64,000 nucleotides of DNA from assembly GCA_036924285.1 (NCBI GenBank), contig JAYKYS010000011.1, forward strand, positions 3,534,001 through 3,598,000, read 5' to 3'. Origin of the DNA: Asterella californica. Taxonomy: Eukaryota; Streptophyta; Marchantiopsida; Marchantiales; Aytoniaceae. Below are positions 57,165 to 64,000 of the stretch, in pieces. Position 1 is the stretch's first letter, and the number at the start of each line of letters is the position of its first letter. The position numbers and the translations under genes are program-made. The notes under the pieces were generated by a model that saw only the letters and a list, made by a program, of their open reading frames with translations, searched no databases and had not been told where the DNA came from.

Positions 57165-57225
57165 TTGGGACTATATCAACACTCTTAACGTTTGGTTGCT
57201 TGATCATACCCATGACGGGTTATTG
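57165..57225 (-). repeat. TGATCAAG module, reverse orientation
   Basis: CTCTTAACGTTTGGTTGCTT followed by GATCATACCCAT. Read on the minus strand it is GGGTATGATCAAGCAACCAA, then ACGTTAAGAG. The same unit recurs at 57602-57660 and, in plus orientation, at 58150-58232. Confidence 0.6.
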
Positions 57226-57417
57226 ACAATAGAATCAATCATTTTATCTTTTAGTTCATCATTTTAGTAATTACAATCTCGATTAAATATCACTGTAAGT
57301 CAAAGTATTTAACATTAAAGACACGTTAGACTATCCATATTCTCATTCCTTTAATATATACAGTCTCACATGTGAGTAACATCCAAAGTGACTAGTTGTA
57401 CAAGAAATAATCATTTA

Positions 57418-57495
57418 GGGGTGTGATCAAGCCATACTTCCTTAAGAGGGTATGATGAAACAAACAGAACTTACTGAGGTGTGATAAAACCAATT
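57418..57495 (+). repeat. TGATCAAG module, plus orientation
   Basis: GGGGTGTGATCAAGCCATAC, then CTTAAGAGGGTATGATGAAA and GAGGTGTGATAAAACC at about 30-bp steps. Closely similar to 19701-19775. Confidence 0.6.
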
Positions 57496-57601
57496 TCTGG
57501 TTTCTTCACGAGTGATGACTAAGATCTACGAATTCCAGTAGAACCAAAAGGTATATCGAATCTGCTGAGTGCAAGAAAAGGTTTGATCATATCCCAGTAC
57601 G

Positions 57602-57660
57602 ATCGCTGCGCTTGATCATATCCCTCTTAACGTTTGGTTGCTTGATCATATCCCAACCTA
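57602..57660 (-). repeat. Two TGATCAAG modules, reverse orientation
   Basis: CGCTTGATCATATCCCTCTT, then AACGTTTGGTTGCTTGATCA, then TATCCCAACC. Two GGGATATGATCAAGC boxes 33 bp apart on the minus strand. Confidence 0.65.
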
Positions 57661-58134
57661 CTATCGATTGTCTGGCCGATATACTAAGTCATGTCACTCT
57701 ACACTGCCAGTCTGGATATTTCTTTCTTGCTGACGACGACGTGGACCGTGATGGTTGGGACCTCGGTCATTCTCCGTATCGACAGGAGTTTCTGGAACTC
57801 GAGGTGTTTCAGCTCGTGATTCCGGATTGCTTCTTGCAGATATCGAAGTAGTCTAACACGTCTGAGCTCGTTCTCCCGAACCAAGGTACTACCGGACGCG
57901 CAATACTGGGCCGTACTTGCTCTACAATTTTACTTATGCTATGGTTTCTGGAGGCCCTGTGTTGATATTCACTGCGACCTAAGATAACGATTCAACATGA
58001 ATCGTTGCATCACGAGACAAAACAAGCATGCGGTGCAACGAAACATGACAAGAGCAAAACAGACTGTTTCGCTCTTTCTCTGTATATGCTGTGACATGGC
58101 CTGATCTACATGACGCAGGATACTGACAGGACGG

Positions 58135-58232
58135 ACGATAGCAGATTGGGGCTATGATCAAACAACCAGACGATAGCAGATTGGGGCTATGATCAAACAA
58201 CCAGACGTTAAGAGGGGTATGATCAAGCCATT
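58135..58232 (+). repeat. TGATCAA modules in a 35-bp tandem repeat
   Basis: The block ACGATAGCAGATTGGGGCTA, then TGATCAAACAACCAG, is present twice with a 35-base period (58135 and 58170). It is followed by ACGTTAAGAGGGGTATGATC and AAGCCA. This is the inverse of the modules at 57165 and 57602. Confidence 0.75.
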
Positions 58233-58572
58233 TCCTGCTGTTGAGTACAACAAATAGTACTGTAAGCGAACTCTTTAGGGGTACGACTTTTTGAAGAGAG
58301 TGCGGATTTTGTCCGATTTTGTCGTTACTTGAAGCTCGGAGTGAGTGAGATTGACCGTTGGAATCCTGCATTTCTACGGACATTCTCCGCCTGAATGTAG
58401 CCGACAAGCATTTCTACCGACATTCTCTGCCTGACAAGTGTTCACCCCGGCATGCCGCGAGAAGAAAACCAAAGCGTCACAACGCTTCACCGGAACAGCA
58501 CGCACGCTCGCTACAGCACTGTGTTATGTACAGTTTTGAGGCGCGAGTATGCAGTCGCTCATCCTCCGAATA

Positions 58573-59271
58573 CGGAGGATGACGTCCGAATCGCCTGCCT
58601 GATCATGAATTGACCCAAGTGGATATGAAGTCTCAAAATTCTCATCTGATTCTTTTCTTGCACTTCAAGACATCCCGCTCTATGTAGCATTTTGTCGAGC
58701 TCGTGCCCAGTCCACGTGGTTCAAGTCAATCGCTCTCTTGCTTCCCACCACCTTGCTCTACAGACGATTATCCGCTTTCACGCTTTCGTTCCCATCGAAC
58801 TCGCCTTCCGATCTTCGACCATATTCTGATATTGCTTCTGGTGTACGTCTCCCACATCCTTCTGCAGAGGCCCTTCCGTCCTTATGTTCTTCACCTGTTA
58901 AGAACCTTCCTGCATAACGATATTCGGAGGATGACGTCCGAATCGCCTGCATGATCATGAATTGACCCAAGTGGATATGAAGTCTCAGATTCTCATCTGA
59001 TTCTTTTCTTGCACTTCAAAACATCCCGCTCTATGTAGCATTTTGTCGATCTCGTGCACAGTCCGCGTCGCTCAAGTGAATCGCTCTCTTGTTTCCCACC
59101 ACCTTGCTCTACAGACAATTATCCGCTTTCACGCTTTCGTTCCCATCGAACTCGCCTTCCGATCTTCGACCATATTCTGATTTTGCTTCTGGTGTACGTC
59201 TCCCACATCCTTCTGCAGAGGCCCTTCCGTCCTTATGTTCTTCACCTGTCAAGAACCTTCCTGCATAACAA
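58573..59271 (+). repeat. About 351-bp tandem duplication
   Basis: The unit starting CGGAGGATGACGTCCGAATC at 58573 recurs at 58925 (period 351-352). The copies agree almost throughout and differ by scattered substitutions and one single-base indel. Both carry short open frames that look alike, but these have no recognised domain. The repeat is upstream of the gene at 59645-62060 and may be part of its promoter or 5' region. Confidence 0.9.
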
Positions 59272-59380
59272 GAACGTCTGCGCTGGTGGAAAATCTCGCA
59301 TATGCTGCTACACTGACATTGGCCAGCTTTTTCTCGTTTCCGTTCCGATTTCTCATCACCGCGCGAGTTAGACACGCGCG

Positions 59381-59382
<2 letters not shown>

Positions 59383-59461
<79 letters not shown>
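59383..59461. repeat. (CT)n microsatellite
   Basis: About 39 CT units, followed by CT-rich sequence to 59480 and then an AGAGAGAGA complement. It lies some 200 bp upstream of the next gene's first long frame; CT tracts are common in plant 5' leaders. The long Leu/Ser and Arg/Glu open frames across it are artefacts of the repeat. Confidence 0.95.
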
Positions 59462-59463
<2 letters not shown>

Positions 59464-59644
59464 CTCTCTTTCTCTCTAGAGAGAGATTGTCTGAAAAAAC
59501 GAACGATGGCAATGCACAGGGCGACAATGTCGCGGGCCACCGAGCAGAACGGCCCAAGAAGGCGATGTTCTGTCGCTCGTTGCCACTACTGGGGGAATCA
59601 CGAGTCGCAGGAATGCCAAAGACGAGAAAGTCTTTTTAGTACCA

Positions 59645-62060
59645 TTGGGGGATTACATTTTGATCGACTGTCATGGGATCATCAGCCCGCTCTCTTGCTG
59701 TTCGAGAAGTCGTCAATCATCTAGAACCACGTGCACTGGGGTCGAACGCGAGAATTGCGTACAGAAAGTAGACGGTAATGTCTACGACGACCGGGGCAAT
59801 GGAGGGGGTTCTAATGAAGCAGTTAGGAGATCGAGAAGACGGAGGAGGAAGAATGCCGGAACTTCGCCTTGCGGTGGTTATACTAGTTCTGCTTGTTGGT
59901 ATGGTGTGAGTTGCAGTTCGATTCCTGGTGATTTTCGGTGTTCTCAAAGGGGAAGAGAAAGAAATAATTATGGAAGCTGTCCGAATGCGAGGACTTCATC
60001 TGATCCACATGGGTCTAGGACTCTGTACTCTGAGCATTGGCCCCGTTTGCCGAAAGCGGGTCGTTCCATTTATGCCACAGACGAATCACAACACCTTTTT
60101 AAAAACGCCTGTCATGCGGCTGGATCATCTTCACCCATGGGTGTTTACTGCTCCAGAGTTGACGACTCAAGCCTCGGAACGAAACAAGTCCAGTACTGGC
60201 CAGCAGCAGCAGCAGTCCTCAAAGATATCAGACGAACTGACAGGCGTGGGATAAATCCCTCATCTTCCCGAAGCTCCTGGCTTCATGATGCCCTTCCAGA
60301 CTCAACCAGAAGAACATGGAATTCTCTTCTGAATCCCTTCTCTGCATGTTCTTCAGAGTCTTCCTCTTCTCCCTTACCTTCTTCACCAAGTTCATGCAAT
60401 TCCGACGTTGTACTGCACGCCCTGCGAAGATTACAGTCTGATGGCGATGAGGAAGAGCCTAGATTCTCCATGCTCGATCAGGACTTCGTTGTGACGTCAT
60501 CCATTCATGAGCACCTGCTTCTCATGATCGCTCTCAGTGGAAAGGTGACAAGGGGAGGAGGGTCCAACGAGGAAGGTCATACCGAAAGCACGACAAGGCG
60601 GCCAAAAGTCTTCAAGGGAACCTTCACAGCTTTATCAGCATTCGCCGCTTTCAGACTGGGAAGAGATGCTCGGAGAGTGCTCTCTGAGCCCAACGCTGGC
60701 GGTAGCTCTTCCATCTCCGAGGTAGAAATATATACGTTCATGCTCCTAAAGTTTGCTTCAGTCCTCTCAAACTCGACAGAAACAAATGTCCTCTCAGATC
60801 TAGACTGGTTTCATGCGAAGCTCGGTATATAACGATGCTATCAAGTATATATATTCGGAGCTTTTGACTGTTACGAATATGAGTTCTGTAGAGTGTTTTA
60901 CTGTGTAGATGTGGGAACTGCGATTTCATAGAATCCGAAGAAGTTTTGCTAGATATGAATCTCACGGAAGATGTCTCTACTGACTCAAAGTCTGATAATT
61001 GCACAATTTGCTGGTGCTTCTAGTCCCTATCAGTGGAGTACTTTGCCAGGCGATTTCAAGCGAGAGACATCGTGACGGAAATGGAGGTGGGTAACTTTTG
61101 TGGCATCCTGTCTGAGCGATTCAGAATCTTCGGTGGTTCAATCGCAAGTTATTGGCTAATTTAGCACCAGATTTCCGCGATTAATTATAGACCATTATAT
61201 ATAAATGCTATATGGATGCAGGTGGAATACTGCATGAAGAACTGGAAGAAGGTGGACTATATATGCACTTTGTACGGACAGCGTGTGGGTGTATCAGTGA
61301 CTCGAGCCATGTCATATCCGGATCCAGATCAGTTCTCCAAGGACTCAGCATACAAACTTCTGTACAGAAAACTCTTTGGCTTGGTGCGTTTTCTACAACT
61401 ACATATAATATCGAATAGATGCAGGTCAACATCTTCTATGCATTGTTCTAAATCATAGACTAAGTCATGATTGACGTGTTGCATTTGTGTGCTTATCAAG
61501 TGATCAGGGAGTATGCATGTGGTCCAACTGAATACTGAAAGTGGGATTCAGTGGAAGGAGGTACCTAATGATCTGCATTTCAGTAGGATGTGTATCATTG
61601 ATATAGGATATATACTGTTGCCAATTGTTGATTCAAGTTGAATAATAAGAGAAGTACGAAATACCCGAAAGTGACTTGTGAGTGTTGTAGGTGGTGGCAA
61701 GACATGGTGTTAAGAAGAAGCACAACTTCTCCCGATGCATTCTGCATATTTGGTGCGAGACCCAAAACGCTGCCAAGCTTTTGGAGCATCTTTACCCAAG
61801 TAAGAATTATACCGGATGCACTTTTAGATCACACTTGCCGGATTCAATCTTATAAACTGATATTGAGGAGCAACACACCTACTAGTAAGGCTTTCGCTAC
61901 CTGTAATGTAGATGTTCGACATCTTGGAACTTACAAGTTGACTACTGCAGGTGTATCGGAGAAGCTGGAACTGATAGATGACGTAATAATGGTGCTCACA
62001 GTAGCTGAAGGTAGACATGGACGCCCAATCTTTTATGAACATTGTATTCAATTCCCATAA
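59645..62060 (+). CDS. Conserved plant protein of unknown function (multi-exon)
   Basis: Phase-consistent exons: a long first exon ending at 60824, then 61034-61086, 61222-61383, 61691-61799 and 61951-62060. From about 60300 the frame is protein-like (SSSPLPSSPSSCNSDVVLHA, LRRLQSDGDEEEPRFSMLDQ, VEIYTFMLLKFASVLSN). The later exons carry the most conserved-looking part: VEYFARRFQARDIVTEMEVE, YCMKNWKKVDYICTLYGQRV, GVSVTRAMSYPDPDQF, LLYRKLFGLVVARHGVKKKH, FSRCILHIWCETQNAAKLLE. I recall plant proteins with the same GVSVTRAM and VARHGV..KHSF pattern, annotated only as uncharacterised. The first 600 bp of the frame is doubtful: a different frame there looks more protein-like, so the true start may lie elsewhere. 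Function is not assigned. Confidence 0.65.
59780..60254 (+). other. Overlapping frame with a hydrophobic segment interrupted by TGA
   Basis: In the frame of the ATG at 59780 the sequence reads MPELRLAVVILVLLVGMV, an in-frame TGA at 59907, then VAVRFLVIFGVLKGEEKEII and on to 60254. Together these would form one long membrane segment followed by a soluble region ending in a (CAG)5-encoded Gln run. Hydrophobicity continues across the stop, suggesting a nonsense change or a mis-called base in a real exon. It overlaps the doubtful first part of the gene annotated at 59645. Confidence 0.35.
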
Positions 62061-63437
62061 CTGACCATGACAGCCTAAGGCTGATGTACGTACGATCGCG
62101 ATGTAGCCTTCGACTGACAAATGTTTAACTTAATTTTCTCGTTGATATACACGTTCCAAACTGTACGAGTAGAGTGTGGTGTGAGATTCGTGACGCTCAA
62201 ACCCCTAGCCAGTATCACTACACGCGCCGTAGATGACAGGAGACGAACTTCAAGGCGAAAGATGAAGTTCGTTTCAAACTGAAAATGAACTTCCAGAATT
62301 GTCCATTCGGAAACTATACATCATGGGTCAAAATGTGCAGTGTAACGAAACCTTTCCATTTGGTGCCTCCACTATATGCATCACGCATTCACGATGAAGT
62401 TTTGGTGAAACATATCCCCGTTTAATTTAACAGTATTCATTTTGATTGTTTCGAAACATACGCAACCAGTCAAAGTTCAGAAAAGCAAAATTTAAAACTT
62501 TTAACCTCTACAAGTAGCATGAACAAAGAGACCGCCTGGAGGAATCATTTTCCGCTTTCCAACTTTTAGAAGTTTCTAATTTCTAAACAAGGTTAAAATG
62601 GAAAGCTATCACTTCTTTCTCTTCTTGTCAATGAGCATGGTACTCATAGTCGTATACAGAGATATATATATGAATCTCCAATTGCAAGCAGTATGTTTAC
62701 CTAAGTAAAACTAGCTAAACATAATTAAGAATAGAGTTATTCCCCACTGAAGTGAAGGATAACTCTAACCTTGTCATTTCAACATGTCATGAATATTAGA
62801 CTTAGTCTAGGTTCATATCCGAAAGCTCAGCCGATATATACTACAATATATTGCGACAGATATATAGAGTTGTGAGTAATGAACAGTGCCATAGACAAAA
62901 TGAAATATAAATCTGCAAACAGAAGTAAGTGATGTAATAAAATTTCAACTACTGAGTCTCTCTTTATAGAGCTCGAGATCAAACGTCATTAAATTCAGTC
63001 ACAGCTGGATTTGGGATATTTAGAGCATCTCCACCGCGGGTCTTTATAGGCTCCCCTAACCAGTAAGGAAAACCTTCCCTCAGCTGATATTTGTACTAGT
63101 TTTTATTTACGGAATTCTCTAAAAGCTACCGCGCTTCTTGAACTTAAAGGTTGCAATAAAGATCCCTTAACCCATATCAAACCGTATGAGGAAACGTTTT
63201 TGGTAGTTTTGAAAAAGTTAGAGTTTATGATATTCTTTAGAGATCCATTTAAGGATTGCGGTGGGGAAATTCCGTCTTTAAAGATAAAGATCTTTCACTC
63301 TTCATCCGTAAATTAGAGCCATAAGAAAGTCTTTATCTCTATACGGGTGGAGAATATGATGCTCTAACTTGTTCCATTTCAGTCTCCAGCGCTTAGTACC
63401 CATTTAAATCAGTCTTGTATATATGAGTTGCATCAGA
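62061..63437. other. 3' flank and intergenic sequence
   Basis: AT-rich sequence with no open frame of interest and no recognisable repeat. Nothing further is supported. Confidence 0.5.
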
Positions 63438-64000
63438 TTATGAAAATGTTTTCTTGACTACAGAAGGGAACGGAGCTCGCCGGTTATAGACGTAACTGGC
63501 GTAACAACGAGAAATAGTGCCGATGGGAGTAGCATTCTGAGATGAAGTGATTACTGTGTAGGAATGAAAATAATCACGATTAGCAGCCATATGGTGTGTG
63601 GCTTCGGTGTCAATGTACCAAGAATCGTCTTGATCGGTGACAACAGCTTCAGAAACAGTCAACACCCTCTTTTGTGCAGCAGGAGCATCACTTGCCATTG
63701 GGTTCGATTTCTCCTTGGAGGCTTGTTCAGACCGCTTCTTCTGCTGCAACTTGAAAAGTATCACTAACTAGCCCTGTCTTCTTGCAATACCTGCAAAATG
63801 TATTGCCACTCCTCTCTACAGATCCATTAGAACTAGAACCTTGGAATTTCTTATCTTTTGAAACCACGTTCTTTTTTCCCATCGTCTTCTTTTGGGAATA
63901 AAGAAGTTGTGTCGAATCGGTTGTCCCATGTCTTCGTTTCTGCTCAGCTTCATGACGCAGAAGAATACTAGTAAGACCAGCAAGAGTCAAATTAAGAATG
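63438..64000 (-). pseudogene. Ty1/copia gag end and protease relic (runs off the window)
   Basis: The minus-strand frame 63990-63727 shows a gag tail with a zinc knuckle in which the His and last Cys are altered (FCRYCKKTGLVSDTF). The frame 63764-63438 continues with LQQKKRSEQASKEKSN and the protease start DDSWYIDTEATHHMAANRDY, where copia proteases have D-S/T-G-A: Gly is replaced by Glu. After about 63540 the sequence switches to a block also found at 47850-47945. Altered catalytic and zinc-binding residues indicate an inactive relic. Confidence 0.8.

Noticed and set aside
57979..58407. 142-codon minus-strand frame
   Set aside because: It overlaps the TGATCAA tandem modules and repeats of its own sequence, and has no protein-like domain.
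59109..59639. Long Leu-Ser and Arg-Glu open frames
   Set aside because: Artefacts of the (CT)n microsatellite and the tandem duplication.
1..64000. CRISPR arrays, rRNA genes, bacterial operons or organellar insertions
   Set aside because: No array of identical spaced repeats, no rRNA-like sequence, and no run of organellar genes was seen. Gene structure is nuclear eukaryotic throughout.

Overview
The window is a gene-poor, AT-rich, repeat-dominated stretch of a nuclear plant genome. The evidence is intron-rich genes with GT-AG splice sites, a plant-type organellar beta-cyanoalanine synthase, a eukaryotic tRNA-Thr(AGU), and relics of Ty3/gypsy, Ty1/copia, PIF/Harbinger and SINE elements. A calponin-homology gene of the SPATA4 type, associated with motile cilia and sperm flagella, points to a lineage that kept swimming sperm (bryophyte, lycophyte, fern or streptophyte alga). 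The species cannot be named from sequence alone.

Layout. 1-5571: broken Ty3 family 'A' with two fused long terminal repeats (LTRs). 5572-14058: a second Ty3 family 'B' on the minus strand, inserted into an A element and later rearranged. 14059-22262: mostly non-coding, with a SINE-like element and a cluster of short hairpin-bearing repeats. 22263-23547: a solo-like A LTR. 23548-31270: unrecognised coding-like fragments embedded in purine-rich tandem repeats and clusters of a near-palindromic GCACT/AGTGCGA motif. 29545-32250: two decayed Harbinger transposases. 33779-37670: a complete ten-exon beta-cyanoalanine synthase-like gene. 38507-38580: tRNA-Thr. 40547-44052: a multi-exon CH-domain gene with a Jhy-like C-terminal motif. 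44053-47640: AT-rich, empty. 47640-56330: repeat fragments, a third Harbinger relic, a second B element and a copia pol relic, all minus strand. 57165-59461: dispersed TGATCAA modules, a 351-bp tandem duplication and a (CT)n tract. 59645-62060: a multi-exon gene of a conserved plant family of unknown function. 63438-64000: a copia gag/protease relic running off the right edge.

Three cellular protein genes are supported, all on the plus strand. They show no operon-like relation. The first is an organellar cyanide-detoxification or sulfur-metabolism enzyme, the second a probable ciliary protein, and the third unknown. The transposon genes are all broken. Splice models were built by hand from phase-consistent junctions and have no transcript support.
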